A stretch of 64,000 nucleotides of DNA from Hydractinia symbiolongicarpus (GCF_029227915.1 NC_079888.1:10027001-10091000); one strand, 5' to 3'. Positions 1 through 20,300 are shown, counted from the first letter of the stretch. Program-made: numbers and translations. The notes: generated by a model not told the origin, from the letters alone.

Positions 1-1209
1 GAGGTACATTAACACCCATACCAAAAGCAGTGGTTGCAAATACTACCCTTATTCGAGAGTTTAAGGATTTCAATTCTTCCAAAATATCTTCTTTCATACA
101 CGAAGTGGTTGATGCATGAAATTGAGCATACAATTTAGCTCTTGGAGTTATCTCGTTTTCACAGAAGGGATTTTCAATAACCATGTCAAAAAGTTTATAT
201 GCATATCCACAATATTTTAAACCCATATATATAATTGTGATAGGGTAATCTTGTCTTGTTTCGTTTAATTTTGTTGCTATTGGTAATAGAATTTGTTCAT
301 AACTTTTTACACCATAGTTGTTTGGAAGTCGTTTTTTCACACTTAGAAACACATTTCTACGATTTGGTGAGGCTTTTACAATTTTGCAGTTCTGTAGAGA
401 TAAGTCTTTTATAATTTTGAAAATCATTTTATCTCCCGCAGTTGCGGTTAATGCAAGCATAGGGCGATCTTGAAAGATGGTGTTTAAGACAACCAAATCT
501 TGAAAGCTTTTTCTAAATTCCAGTCCCCTGAAACGATATAAAAACATAATATATATATATACCTAAATATGTAAATTATAGTATATACATAGTAACAAAA
601 AGAGTATATATATACATGTATATTTTTAGCTGATAGTTTTTGTACATTTTGTAGCTAGCTATATATAAAATTTACTTACCACAATTCCACACAATGTGCC
701 TCGTCTACTACACATGCAACAACATTATCCTGATAAATTTTTGATTTTAGTAAATTTCTTCCTGTGTGTGACAAAAATGCTTCTGGATGTCCAAATAAAA
801 AATCAATATCTCCATTTTTTATTTCATGTGAAACTTTGAAATTTGGTTCGACAGGATCTTCCGTATTCAAATGTGCAAAAAGATCTTCTGTACATTCTTC
901 CCTTTCATAAGTAAGTGTAGCAACTTCTACACCTCTTTGGCTCAAAATTTTTTGTTGATCCTCAATGATAGCGTTGAGAGGGCTAACAACAATCACTATG
1001 TTTCTTTTCTTCTGTAAAGGCATTACAAAAGGAAGTAACTGGTACAAAATGGATTTCCCATATCCAGTAGGCAAAACCGCAAGAGTATCGTTTCCATTAA
1101 TTAGTTGTTCAAAGCAAATGATTTGTTTGGGCTTTAACACAAAATTTGGGTCAAAACCTTTCTCTAGAGCAAGTCGAAGTTTGGAAAAAAGTTGTATTAT
1201 ATTTTCCAT
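1..1209 (-). CDS. RecQ-like ATP-dependent DNA helicase, 5' part (partial)
   Basis: Superfamily-2 DNA helicase of RecQ type, unwinding DNA with ATP. Two coding exons are visible on the minus strand: 680-1209 (start ATG at 1209-1207, MENIIQ) and 1-527, which runs off the left edge. The 152-bp intron (528-679) has a consensus GTAAGT donor and a TTTCAG acceptor, and joining in phase completes the Trp of DEAHCVELWG. Visible motifs are Walker A LPTGYGKS (about residue 46), SPLNAII (motif Ia), the DEAH box DEAHCVEL (about residue 169), LALTATAG (motif III) and AFGMGVNVP (motif V region) at the window edge. The RQC and HRDC regions, if present, lie outside. It could be a host RecQ/BLM-like gene or one of the multicopy RecQ-like helicases carried by animal mobile elements; the partial sequence cannot decide. 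The helicase call is firm, orthology is not. Confidence 0.85.
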
Positions 1210-1321
1210 CTTGTTAGCCAGCTAACTAAATTTTTACTCGCCATATGCTTGTTTTTATGCTCAGTTACCTTCCTATATCCCTTCCGTAAAATCTGGACAA
1301 GCAAGACAAACGGCTCTTTCA

Positions 1322-1418
1322 AAAATACCCACTATAGGTGGGTATTTTGACCGGCCAGTCCCAGAGCTACTTCTTTCGCGCCAGCCACATATCAGAAAGA
1401 GAAAAAGAAGCCCTGGGA
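1322..1418. repeat. Paired inverted repeats upstream of the helicase
   Basis: Two inverted repeats sit 113-209 bp upstream of the helicase start. The first (1322-1348) has 11-bp perfect arms AAAATACCCAC / GTGGGTATTTT around 5 bp. The second pairs TCCCAGAGCTACTTCTTT (1359-1376) imperfectly with AAAGAAGCCCTGGGA (1404-1418). GC-rich motifs (CCGGCCAGTCCC, CGCGCCAGCC) stand out from the AT-rich surroundings. This may be a MITE or transposon end, or a helicase promoter element; no target duplication was found. Confidence 0.5.
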
Positions 1419-4400
1419 ACGAGATTGACCTTCTATATCTCAAGGCAGCGAGATAGAAAGTGGGAAAAATATGAATTGATGATGGATTTTTTATCTGGTG
1501 ATTTTTTTAATGATAAGAAATGATAAAATCTAAAATAGGCATACAAGTGTAGCTCGTTTAATGTCTTTATATTTTTAGTTTTGAAACTTCTGAAAAATAA
1601 AAAATGTGCATAAAAATGCATTTATGCACGACAACCGTTCAAAAATGGCTTCAAGATATATGCAAGTAATTTTAAACAATGACAAAATATTGAGAACATA
1701 AAAAATAAAATAAAAGATAAAATGCAGCTGTTAGATCGCGCATGCTCCTTGCAAAGTTCCCTTTCTAGCAATTTTTAGTTTACCGAAATATGACAACTAA
1801 ACTTAAAATTAATCGTAAGAGCATTTGTATTTAACACAAATTCAAAGGCTGTATCACAGGTAAACTCAGAAGGTATACTGCTTTAAGATTTTTTTAAGTT
1901 AAAGTTTAACTCAGATAAACTTCTTCCGCTTTGACGAATTTGCCTCCAACACCTCTTCCACCCTTTATGATTTATAAAATCAATTTTTTAAGTTTTTTAT
2001 TTTAAACACATATGTTAAGTTAATGGCTTATGCCATCTTCACTACATTAAATAATTTTATGTACTTAAGATGGCTATACACCCTAAGTTTTAAGAAAGTT
2101 ATAACTTTAGACCAAAAAAACTTTTAGACAAAATGGGACTTTCGTAACATTTTAAGGCCGGACGTTGATTGAGTCTGAGAAATTTTCTTATTCTATGATC
2201 CAATACATATAGGTTTAATATTTAACATAGTTGTGTCTTCCACGAAAGAAGAACTTCCAAAAGAAAAGAATCGCTTTGTTACTTAAACTAATACACAAAC
2301 AATCACATACATCAGTGTTTTGAGCTTAAAACTTGTGGCATTGAACTTTACAGAAAATTTTACACCTTCTCTTCCTTGACATTTATCGTACCTTATTAAG
2401 GGAAGAAATGTCTGCGCAAGTTATTTTTGTTTCACATAAATTTTGATACTGAGGGTGATATACTTTATGTTCATGGTGACGAAAACACATTCCACGTTAT
2501 GGTTATTTTTAAATGATATTTAAGTTCCATAATTAAGATAACTTATTTCTCATAAAAAAGTGTTCTAAACGTAAACGTTATTTCCACATTTGTTTTCGTA
2601 AGAGCTCTCAATCGTTAAAACAGTTTGCATAAAAAATGCTACTAATTGCAACAAATTGTTTCGCTAATAATTATTTTAAGGCCTCTCAATCGCAACTTTT
2701 TTATAGAATAAGTTCTTAACCTGTACAAGTGTTTATTGTTATTATAGCTATAGTAATAGCTTTTTACTTTATTGCTGAAAGCATCTAGATTAACTTAAGG
2801 TTATGACGAAGTTAAACTTTTGAAATAATATTTCTTGTAACAATTTAAGGCTTAATTTAACATGTTAATTAAGCCTCCATCTTGCAGCTAGCTAGCCATA
2901 TAGCTATGTGTGTGTGTTTATTGACTAGTAGTTATAGCTAGCTATAACAGCATCTTTTTAAAATTTTATTGGATTACTTAAAATATTTTACAAATTTCTT
3001 TTGTGACTGTTCCTCAATTAAAGTTAAAAGCGCAATTTTGCAAAATTATGCTTCGCTCTAACTTGTGTGCCTGGTTAGTCCTCTTGGAAAGACACACTTT
3101 AATGTAAAATTTGCAATCGAATACTGTACTTTGATCTTCCTCCATATTATATTCATCAATGTCATCTAAATTCGCTCTAATATCATTAAACTTTTCCAGC
3201 ATATTTGAACATATGTATTCAGGATAGGTTTTATGGTAGCTACACCGCCTGCGTTGTAAACATCTCCTTTCTCTATGCATACAAAAAAATAAACATCTAA
3301 CATGGATTGTTCCTGGCGTATTGAAATTTATATTTGCAATGTAATTTGTGTTGTCTTTGTGTTGTCGCGTTTGCGCTCTGCTGTAGAGTTCGCTCTGCGG
3401 TGGAGTACGAGATACATTATATTTGTTAGTTTTGTGTTGTGATGTCCCGTGTTAATTATGTAAAAATAATAATTGTAATTTTGGTATTATATTTAGTTAA
3501 ATTTTCCCCTTGAGTCTGTTTTGTTTTCGCACATCTTGCACATCCTTTTTTTATGCTGGCAGTCTTCAACATGTAGCGACAGGGTCGAACATAAACTTCA
3601 GGAATACATTCGCTGTTGAGTGAATTAGTAATTTATATTCGCATATCACAGGAGTTGTCCTGTATCTCAGTTACAGTTTCAGTTGTTTTTCTCTCACTTG
3701 TAGTTGGCTTGGCTTACGCCACTTTATTTTTATAGTAAGTGTTTATTTCTTAATATATTTGTCATGTTACATGTGTTATTTGTTACTTAAGCTTCGCCTT
3801 GTATTTTGGTGTTTAGCGAGTAAAATTATTAACTACTCCGTGGGAATCGTGTCTTTAATTTCCAAGCACCGACATGGATATATGTGAATCCAGTTATCAA
3901 ATGAAGATAAAAAAAGACCTGCTCTGCTGACCTTTTTTCATGAGGAATCAGCAGTAACGTCATGAAACTTGATGCTCTTACAAAATTTTTGGATATCTAC
4001 TCACTTAAAACAATTTTGATGACGTCATTGAGCCACCTTTCTGATATCTATTTTAAGACATTATTCCTAAACTACAAACGCTGTGGTTTTGAAACTTTGC
4101 GCACTTGTAGAAAGAGAAAATTTTGAACTAGTTCAGTGAGTGAATACTGTTGTGTTAAAGTTTTAACTTTGAGTTACTGTGTTGAGAAAATTAGTTTTGA
4201 CTTGTTTTGATCATTTTTTGTCCTACAAATTACTGATAGTTCCCTGAAGATCATTCAAAATTTAAACACTTAATTCACAGACATCAATAGGACATAAACG
4301 GTTGATCGAACGTTATTTCGCTATTGCTGTCGCATACTATCCTCATTAAATAATTTGAAAAGAGATTTGGTCAACCCCTTAAGATGAGGAGCGTAAATAG

Positions 4401-5395
4401 CGAAAAAATTTGTAAGTTATTAAAGGATAATTTTAAGTGGATTCGATAAACAAAGTACACATTATTTAATTAGTATCATTATGTGAAACAGACACAGGCT
4501 AGGCGGGTGACAACCGGCACACAGGGAAGGGGGAGGTGGGAGCACAGATAATTGGGGAGGCGGAAACAAACCCGTTTTTAGATGATCTAAACAGTCCGTT
4601 TTGCTCGTGTAGAAACTATACCTTGATTGAACCAAATACCCCTACCCTTACCCCTGAAATCATTTTATCATTTATTGTACCAATAATCAAAGAGTTTTAT
4701 TATCTGTAATCTTTAGAGAACCATTTCTTAAGTGCTTTTAGCTTTCCTTTAGCCCTTCCATGTGTCATATTAGATATTCCGAAAGGCCATTCCACTGACT
4801 TGTCAACCAACATGCAATGTTTGTTCCCGTAACAGGTTACAATACATTTAAACGACGACAGTGTTTTTGTTATCAGGGGAGTTAACTTGAATACTTGTAT
4901 TATATGAGTTTTATTGATTGAGGAATATAAAAAGAGGAAATAAAAATAAAATTAAGAATATGGTAGAGCATAAAAATAGCGTTAATTTCCTCTGTTAGTT
5001 AGTTAATTATTTATTTTATATTTATTTCATATGAGAGTAAACAGCTAAAGTAAAGTAAACGGAAAACGACAAAAAAGAAACTTTTTTCGAACTTCTGGTC
5101 GCAAATAAAACGGGACTAGTGTACGAAATGTCTATTCCAGCAAATTTGAAATTTAAGTCAAGGACGGCAGTCGTTTTAGTGTCAGTAAGATATCATCCCT
5201 TTCATGATATAGCATTAAATCTAATACAGCTTAGCTATATAATTATTTCATATTGCTCACAAGCTCTGAACGGCTGGTACTAAATTAGCCTGGAGACTAT
5301 TTGTAGTTATAAAGTCAAACGTTAATTAATTTATTTAATTAATTTTAATAACGTTATATTAGAATCCAATATATGTAAACATAATTTATCCATAC
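1419..5395. other. Long AT-rich gene-poor stretch
   Basis: About 4 kb with no recognised gene. An 88-codon open frame on the minus strand (3014-3280) resembles nothing known and has no splice context I trust. Around 4500-4570 there is a short GC-richer patch (AGGCGGGTGACAACCGGCAC). The downstream exons expected for the MFS exon at 5396-5697 were looked for here on the minus strand and not recognised. Confidence 0.4.
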
Positions 5396-5697
5396 CTGGA
5401 AACTATTATTCCACCAAAGAGTGTTCCAAATAACAATCCCAAGTCATGGGAGAAAAACAACCAACTCATTGATTTTAATGCTTTTGATGCTAAGCAACTA
5501 AGTTCGATCAATGTAGGCCCAAGAATTTCATCAGACATTCCGTAGAGAAGGAAAAATCCACAATAGCTCACAACCAATGCCATGTGAGGCTCAGATTCCA
5601 CTAGCTTTTGCCATATTGTTTTTTGACGAGATAACTTCTCTTTGATGGCACGTGTTCTTTTTGATGATTTGCATTTAGTGTTATTTTGTAGCGTCAT
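5396..5697 (-). CDS. MFS transporter exon, MFSD4/NaGLT1-like (partial)
   Basis: First coding exon of a major facilitator superfamily membrane transporter, probably of the sodium-dependent glucose transporter 1 / MFSD4 group. ATG at 5697-5695. A basic N-terminal tail of about 30 residues is followed by a first membrane segment (MALVVSYCGFFLLYGM), the family-typical ILGPTLIEL stretch, then SWLFFSHDLGLLFGTLFGGI as loop and second membrane segment. The exon ends in a good donor (CAG|GTATGG; exon boundary at 5396). No later exon carrying the remaining roughly ten membrane segments was found to the left, where the next minus-strand gene is the helicase. This is therefore either a gene with distant exons or an orphan or pseudogene exon. 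Confidence 0.6.
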
Positions 5698-6807
5698 GTT
5701 GGTACTGTATGCTACAATCTTGGGAGAAGAGATTTTTTCTGAAAAGTTTTTTTATTTACTAGTAGCGAAATCCATCAACTTCAGGTACTCCTAGATATGC
5801 CTGGGAGAATATTTTAAAACTTCTTTAGGACTCTAAGCGCTGAAGTCTTTCTATGCGAAGAATTTAACTCCAATACATTCACAATAGTTGCATTTTATAA
5901 ATATGTAAAAACATCCTTTTGCATGTTTTAAATATATCTTTTCTTGTTCTTGTTCTTTTTCCTTTTTTTTACCCTTGTGAAGATAACATCTGAAAGAAAT
6001 GAAAATTTAAAAAATACTATAAGATAAATGTTTTCCTTTTTTTAATGACACTCCACCTGAGTGCTTTTAATTGGATTTGTGATTTATAAATATTGATGAG
6101 TTACTTTAAAGGTATAAAAGAAATGGGTTTTTTCTGCTAGAAAAATAATAAAAAAAGGTTAAAAAACAACAAAAAAACAACAACAACACGTGTGTAGGGT
6201 GAACTGGGTAGAACCAGCATGGGAATAATAGAGGAAGAATATATTTTGGCAACGCATAGAGCAACTACAACTTTTGAACGTCTTGCTGAATGGCTAATAA
6301 TAAGAACTTCCTGGAAAACTTGCACAGTCTACTTTTAAAAGGAATACTGACAAGTTTTGATGTTGTGCTGAGGAACACACAACTTAAGGTCAAAAGTACC
6401 TTGCAGACTCGGGCAATACATTACATCGGCCAATATTACTCTGTGATGACCTCATAAATAATTGTTATAAGCTTAGTTTATTTGTTAACCTGCACCCCAT
6501 CGGAAAATTAAATTTTCAGATTTAGTTTAACAATGATGGTAAAGTTATGTTGTATATTTAAATTTACGAATCACTCAGATGTTCAGCTGGCAACGTATAA
6601 CACTGAGCATCACCAAGGCTCAGTCAAAATTTACTGATTCTTGTACTAATGTATAAACACATTTAACCTTTTACTTCCTAATATCGGCACATGAGAAACG
6701 CTTGGGGTTATAGAAGTGAAGTCCTCTGCCGTTTGTGTCGAGGAAAGACAGTATGGTGCAATTCGAATAAATAAGTAGCAAATTAATAAAGAAATGTAGC
6801 AGCCAGT
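5698..6807. other. Non-coding AT-rich stretch
   Basis: No gene recognised. Short A- and T-rich low-complexity runs occur (for example an AAC-rich run near 6160-6190). It may include the promoter or 5' leader of the minus-strand transporter exon. Confidence 0.35.
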
Positions 6808-7284
6808 ATGGAGTGTATGGGCCTGGTTTACAATGCTTTAAGCGCAAAATTTGCCGTTTTCATAATCCCTGTATTGTGGACCGGTCCACGCTACTGCCCG
6901 CGAAAAAAAATTATAGTTCCAAAAAAGAGAAGCGTTTGCGACTCATGCAGCAATAGTGTTCTTACACGATATATATCATGTGGCCATGTGGTATGTTCGT
7001 TTTGATACAAAATTAGTGCAGCCAACTTTAACAAAGCCATGTTCTTCCACTCAAATCTGAAGAAAGAATATTTAAACATTTGTAAAGTAAACGTGGAAAA
7101 AAAAAATTTAAAAGTGCTGGTCAGAAATATGGTAAAGAAGGAGTTGCTAAAGTTTCTTACCAACGTATCATTAAAAACGTTTCCTGGAAAGAGTGAAAAT
7201 GACGTCTGCGGGGGAAAGCAAAAATTGAAAGATTTATTCCAGGTGTTATTAACTAATTTTTTCATCCGCAGATCTCTTATTTAA
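6808..7284 (+). pseudogene. Decayed open frame with a RING-like Cys/His cluster
   Basis: One reading frame is open from 6808 to 7284 apart from a TGA at 7003-7005. The first half contains CDSCSNSVLTRYISCGHVVC, with spacing like the first half of a RING or related zinc finger (C-x2-C ... C-x-H-x2-C). The second half (7006-7284) is Lys/Asn/Leu-rich and looks helical. The family is not recognised. Lys bias in AT-rich DNA makes chance a real alternative, although the Cys/His spacing argues for a former coding exon or transposon gene. Confidence 0.3.
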
Positions 7285-7865
7285 ATTGATAAGGAGAATA
7301 ATTTGACCTGACATTTAAAAAAATAAATTTATTTCCTTCTTCAATTTTAAACATCAATTAAGTGAGTTTTCAGGTGTTTTTAACCAGTAGTGAGCGAGAG
7401 AATATGTGTCGATACTATGTTAGTAATATAAGGTGGGTTGATATTGGCGTTATTGTTTTTATATGCTTTTAAATATTTGTTACTCGTGTTTTCGTTTTGT
7501 TCGCGTGTTACGACCTTTCCACCTTCCAAAAGGTAAAATTTAGTCTCTTGAAGAAATTTTATGTTTGTTTGCACTTACATTTATATAGGCAAATCAACGT
7601 TTTAAACTCGTAGTAAACTTTGCCATCATTTTGTAAACAAACTAATAAATTGACACGAAAGAAGAAGTGAATGGGAATGCTTCCTTTGATTCCAAAAGTT
7701 GGTTAAAAAACATTTTCATTTTAGCACCATTTGACGTTCCTAAAGGCAAATGTTTGCGTGTACTGCTAAGTTATGATAGAGGTATTACTGAAACAACGAA
7801 TGTAATACTGAAATATTAAATGTATCAATAAAATAATAGATGTTTTAATGAAAGAATAAATGACA
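7285..7865. other. Non-coding stretch with weak AT-rich repeats
   Basis: No gene recognised. Around 7780-7865 there are degenerate repeats of an AATGTATCAATAAAATAATA-like unit; comparable AATAGATGCATTA-like units recur at 8740-8870, on the other side of the LINE fragment. Confidence 0.3.
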
Positions 7866-8704
7866 ACTTCGACCGATCATATAAAAGCGCCAGCAGCCGT
7901 TTACGCCTACTACAAAGATTAAGACCGTACCTTACCGCTGAAGCCGCACACAATGTTTTCTTGATGATGATTGTACCTTTAATCACTTATAGTAGTGCAT
8001 TGAGAATACCTTTCACAATTACACAACAAATTAAAATCGCTTGAGAACCGTACCAGATCGATTGTCAGGAGTGATAATATTCCATCCATCACAGGACTCG
8101 TCAACCGTAATATTTGTGTACTCGTTAAAAAGTGTCTACTAAATGAACTAACATCTGAACATTTTGACAATTATTTTGTCAGCCAACAACATGAAAATAA
8201 CACACGAAATAACAGCTGCATTGTAAGGTTACCTCGGGTCAAACTAGAAATCGTTTCTATTTTGCAGGGGGTAAACTGTATAATTCACTGCAACTTGATA
8301 TTCAAAAAATCGATAATATGTCTCTTTTTATGAAGGTGCTCAGAGGGTACTTCTCTTAATAGACGACACCAGCTATAGGGCGATGTGCACTCTCAGCGGC
8401 TATCTTAGTCACTTTGCCGTCCAGTCTGCTTCATTTTAGCTAAGTGGGATTAATATTTTAATCTATACCTATCTCTTAATTAGCTCTCTGCATACTGTTG
8501 CATTTCTAGTTGATCAGTTTTTTGTTTGTTTTTATCGTTTTTACTGTTTTTACTGTTTTTACTGTTTTTACTGTTTTTTTCCATTTTTATTCTCAGACAG
8601 GACGGACATTGATAGCAGTTTTTTTGTATTTATGTATATTTTTGCAAGTTACTGAAGTCCTCATCCTGTAACAATATTTTTAAATAAATAAATAGATAAA
8701 TAAA
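7866..8704 (+). mobile_element. 3' fragment of a non-LTR retrotransposon (LINE)
   Basis: Decayed C-terminal part of a reverse-transcriptase polyprotein on the plus strand. Frame 1 from about 7872 reads SASSRLRLLQRLRPYLTAEA ... MMIVPLITYSSALRIPFTI, the typical post-RT region of CR1/L2/Jockey-type elements. After a TGA near 8042 the similarity continues one frame over (NRTRSIVRSDNIPSITGLVN ... KKCLLNELTSEHFDNYF). A 3' untranslated region follows, ending in an A-rich AAATAAATAAATAGATAAATAAAA tail near 8704. It is 5'-truncated, as is usual for LINEs, with at least one frameshift. Confidence 0.6.
8537..8575. repeat. 9-bp tandem repeat GTTTTTACT
   Basis: About four perfect head-to-tail copies of GTTTTTACT lie inside the 3' untranslated region of the LINE fragment. 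Confidence 0.8.
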
Positions 8705-10271
8705 ACATGCCTAAAACAACAGATGAATTAAAAAGGGAAATGGATGAAGCAATGAATGCATTACTATATAAACAGATGCATTACAAAATCAATAGATGCA
8801 CCACTTTGCATAGAAAAAAGAATAGGTGCATTAGTGAAGAAATAGATACATAACTAAAATAATAAAAACATTCCCGACCTAAGAACGCATGTAATTAAAA
8901 TGTGTACCTCGCATTACAATCTGCAGATACAGAACTCCAATGGTGGTATTTTAATCTACACGTTATTATCTATGCGTATTGAGGTTACGCATTTCAATAT
9001 AATTGAAACCAACTTGCCTCCAAACTAGCAACAACAAGATAACAAGTTCTATGTGCACTCACTGCAACGACGTTTCGCTAACAAATTCCTTTTTAAGGGG
9101 CTACATAACGGCTGTTGGTTTTCGACTTTAAGAATGTTTATGAACACTGTGGACAAGAACAACAACTTAGATCATCTTAACCCTATCCGGATCCCCCCGG
9201 TCGTAGTATGTTCGAAAAACCCCAGACCGAATAGGGTTAAATATCATATTGGGCATCCAAATATAACCGAAAATGACAAAAAAGTTCCCTACAGTCCTAA
9301 TCAAATCAACATCAAACATTTTGAACTCGCTAGCTAGTTATATCTTGCGAAATTTTGCATAGAAAGTTTATTGCAAATAAAGCCAGCCAGCAACAACAAT
9401 GTCTTTAAAATATTTTCGGAGATATTAAACAGCTTCTCGTGTTGTCTCTCTTCTTAAAACAAACTTTTGATATGCTGACCGTAGCTTTTTTACCGCAAAA
9501 AAGAATACTAAAGAAAAATTTTAATTTAGAAAACAAAAATAAAAATTAGCAAATTCATCATTAATATTAATTATTCATAAATAGTTTGTCTAGACGTCTA
9601 TGTGGTCCTAAAGTGTGTATATTCTCTTGCGCCTAGACCTTCTTGAGTGGTCCGTATATTACACGCCATTTTCCCTAAAGTGCGGTGAGTGAGCTTATTA
9701 AATCGTTTCGTAGCCCCTTGAAAGCAGGATCTTTATTTTCTTGTTAAACTATCGCACGTAACATACAAGCGGTCAACACATTTTCTTGATTTTTCTTGTT
9801 CATATTTACATTCTTATATTTACAATCCGCAATTATACAACATATAAAAAAGAACTAAATTGAAATAAGTAATAGCAGAATTGGAAACCATGAAGTGCAA
9901 AGGCATGGGAAAATGAAAAATATAGGTAGTCATAACACAAACCCTGGTCGAAATTTTAACTCTTTCGTTCTGTCCCTTTTATTTGCTTGTTTGTTTGTTT
10001 TTCGTTGTTATAACAAAACTAATTCCACCAGTGAGGTTTACATATATATTCCAAAAAATCCCGTACTTAAAAAATCTCTACGAATAATAATGAACAATTA
10101 TAGCTGAATCAGTATATTGCGTGTGCAAGTTCATAAATAAAACTGTTTTTTATACGTGTCTTCATATACACAGACTGTATAGCAATGCAGCTAGTTGTAT
10201 GTTGTTGACCACAGCATCAAAAATTGCTCGTGTCATAACGACGACCCAATAAAAATCCATTTTTTTCGTCA
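8705..10271. other. Intergenic stretch downstream of the kinase gene
   Basis: No gene recognised apart from the tiny TTAA-flanked MITE at 9181-9236. The part adjoining 10271 presumably contains the 3' untranslated region of the minus-strand kinase gene. Confidence 0.4.
9181..9236. mobile_element. 56-bp piggyBac-type MITE with TTAA duplication
   Basis: Flanked by TTAA at 9177-9180 and 9237-9240. The element starts CCCTATCCGG and ends CAGACCGAATAGGG, so the ends are inverted repeats of the CCCTAT..ATAGGG type. TTAA plus a CCC start is the signature of piggyBac-type transposition. Its middle (GGTCGTAGTATGTTCGAAAA) is the reverse complement of the left end of the 733-bp element at 51995-52727, so it is an internally deleted relative in the opposite orientation. 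Confidence 0.7.
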
Positions 10272-17340
<7,069 letters not shown>

Positions 17341-20300
17341 GTTGCTGAAAAGAATAAAAAATGCTTTACTTCTAGAAGTAAGAGAGAAAATAATAAAACT
17401 TTTAAAAAAAGTTATGTAAATGTATGTACATTCCATTTTCCATCATAACGTTGTTCATAAACACTGATGTTATATAGCTAGTAAGTGTTTCTCTTCAATC
17501 CTTTGACGTAGAGCGAAAACGAAAGTGCTACATCTGGTGAATTTTTTATAACTTGCTTTCAGCTGGCTAATTCTTGATGGCTTTTTTCAAATATATCCAA
17601 TACAGTTTTGGAAAAATGAAAGCATTGATGGTATATCAGCAGCAATATATTTGAATAAATGAAGTACGAAAATTTATTTTTATAAAAGTTTATAAAAATT
17701 AAATTATTTACCTTTATAGAAATGTTATATCGCTTCAGCAGACGTAGCTACAAGCCTGCACATATAACATTTTTGCAAATGACCGGTTTTACTTATTATT
17801 CGAAATGGCCAAACATAATCCACCTTGCCAAATTTAAATATGTCGAAACTTTGGATATTGATTTCTTGAACTTTGTTTATTAAAAATTTATCTATATGCG
17901 AAGTTATATTACGTTGATAAAGCAATTCATTATTTTTTTCCCGCGTGTCTGAAAACATAAATAACCTCTCTCTTGTTTGCAGCATGGCGCCAAACGAGAG
18001 AACCTGAGAAATTTAAATTTACAATTTTTCCTTTATGAAATAACACTGCGTTGATTTATATATCTCAAATCACTTTTTTTTTCTAACTTTTTAAGGTTAC
18101 AGAAAACTTTCGCCAGGTCCTTGTTTAAAGCTATATATAACATAGTCGCCTGTTTCTTGTTTCCTGGCGAAGCCTTACAAACATTCATAGCATGTAAAGG
18201 CTTTTTCCCTCCCAGATCTGCAGTCATAACTATTAATACCAGTATTCTATGTGAAACAGAGTGATGTCGTGCTCATATGATACTACATAACATAATATAA
18301 TAGCGATGCAGACATTTGTACGACGCATGATAATATGAGGACCGGTGAACCCGTGCGTATAACAACTACGACTATGGACAAAATATATTGAAACAGCATG
18401 GTTAAATCTGAATTAAGCGGCCAAAAGTGATTACTTTGGTTGCTTCTATATTGGAATTGCTCATTTTGAACTTGTCAAAGTCCACAGCGCAAGTCAATGT
18501 TACAAGTGGATTTGTCATTATTTACGACGGACTGAGGTCTTCGAATCTTAGCTTATGTGCTCACATCAGCACAACTGTTTTTTCTAAATTACGCGACCTT
18601 CGTGATCCGCGACATTGATTATAACGTTGTGAGGGTGCCCTAAAGAATGCTACTGGCGAATTTCACACGCTCCTTCACCTGGCCTACGTGTGTGCGTAGT
18701 AAAAGCAGCGACTTTGAGCATGGTGACCATTTCACCCCTTTGTTTGTGTTTGACGATGACGAAAAAACTGCCTTTGTTTCATTAATTTTGACCATTATTT
18801 ATAGTACTAAAAACTGAATACTAAATGGACAATTATCCTGTGTCACACTTACCAGCAGTCAATTAAATGAACTGTATATAAGTCAATATAGAGTAACTCA
18901 GTTTTCTTGTTTAGACGAAGAATATTAACTTGCGTAGAAAACTGCTTTGTGTTTAAAACGAAACATATTCGAGAATTTCCCACGTAAAAAAAAGTATTGT
19001 TGTTGTGATAATATCATGAAAAAAGAAAAACACGTTAAAAATTATTAAGTAAAAAAACAACTGATTTAATTTTAAAATTCTATTCCCAGTCTACAAAACC
19101 TGATTTAATAAATTTAATTTTTGATTCTAAAATCCCACTTTAAACGTTCAACTTCGCCCCCAGAACCTAATGTCAAAACTTAGAGACTGAAAACCAAGTT
19201 GTTTAACATTATGAAAGCCCTAATTAAGAAAACGTGGTTGTTTTATATGTGATTGTTTGGTTACATAAAAAATGCGATGCAAATTATTTATTGTCTGTTA
19301 ATTTATTTAGTAGAGTGTTTTTGCACTATGTGACTTCACCCGTGTGTTATAAGTTTTTTTTACAAAATGTTTTTATCGAAGCTTTAATTTGCCATTTGAA
19401 ATGTGAAACCTTTCTTGGTTCTAAATTAAGGCATATTTTTCTTTTGTCTAAAGCATATAAATCCTAAAACGTTTTATAAACTAAATTAAAAATCAGTAAA
19501 TAAACTTCAAGGAACAGGCTCTCGAAACAAAAAAGTTAATGCTGTGTTAAGCCGCTTAAGGAGGATTCCTAATTTTTCTTACAATTTTGGAAGATTGGAT
19601 TGCTTGATACTAGTAAGCTTAATTCGTGTAAGAAAAGTGTATAATAACTATTAGTGACACAATTAGCCCTTCGTAAATGATTTTCATACAAACACACTAC
19701 ACAACCAAAAAGTTGTTGTTGTTGCGTTTAAGGTGTAGTAATCAAAATAACAAATTGAATATTCTTGAAGAATATTCTAATTTTTCTTGATCACACGGTC
19801 GAGTTTAAAGTTCTTCTCGTTATAAATCCTTAACCCATAAAAGCTTTATGTTATCTTGAATAGGAATCATCTTAAGATTTTATATACTTACTTTTTATCT
19901 TTACGAAAGTAGGTTAAAATGCCAGCCATAGTGAGAAAACGTTGCCTTCTATCTTACGTCATCAAATATGTTGTTTATTTAGCTATATGTATTCTTCTAA
20001 AGATAACATAACAATAAGAATATAATATAATACATGTAAAAAAAAGTTATAAGTTTTTCTGAAATCACGATTGCTATTCCCTGTCTGGATTGGATACGCT
20101 ATCGTGAAAAAGAGAAGAAAGCTGTGCTGTACTCATTCAAGTTTATCTGGAACTTTAGCCTCTTTTTACTCGACCCATTGGTAAACAGTGGACCGTCGTT
20201 GTTTCAAACGCACAAAGGACCAGGAAGCTTGTTCGAGAAGGAGAAGATTTCGAGATGGAGAGAGCCCACGTAGTACACGAGACTACCAGACAACCAGCTA

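Noticed and set aside
3014-3280. 88-codon minus-strand frame
   Set aside because: No recognisable motif, no splice context and typical AT-driven composition.
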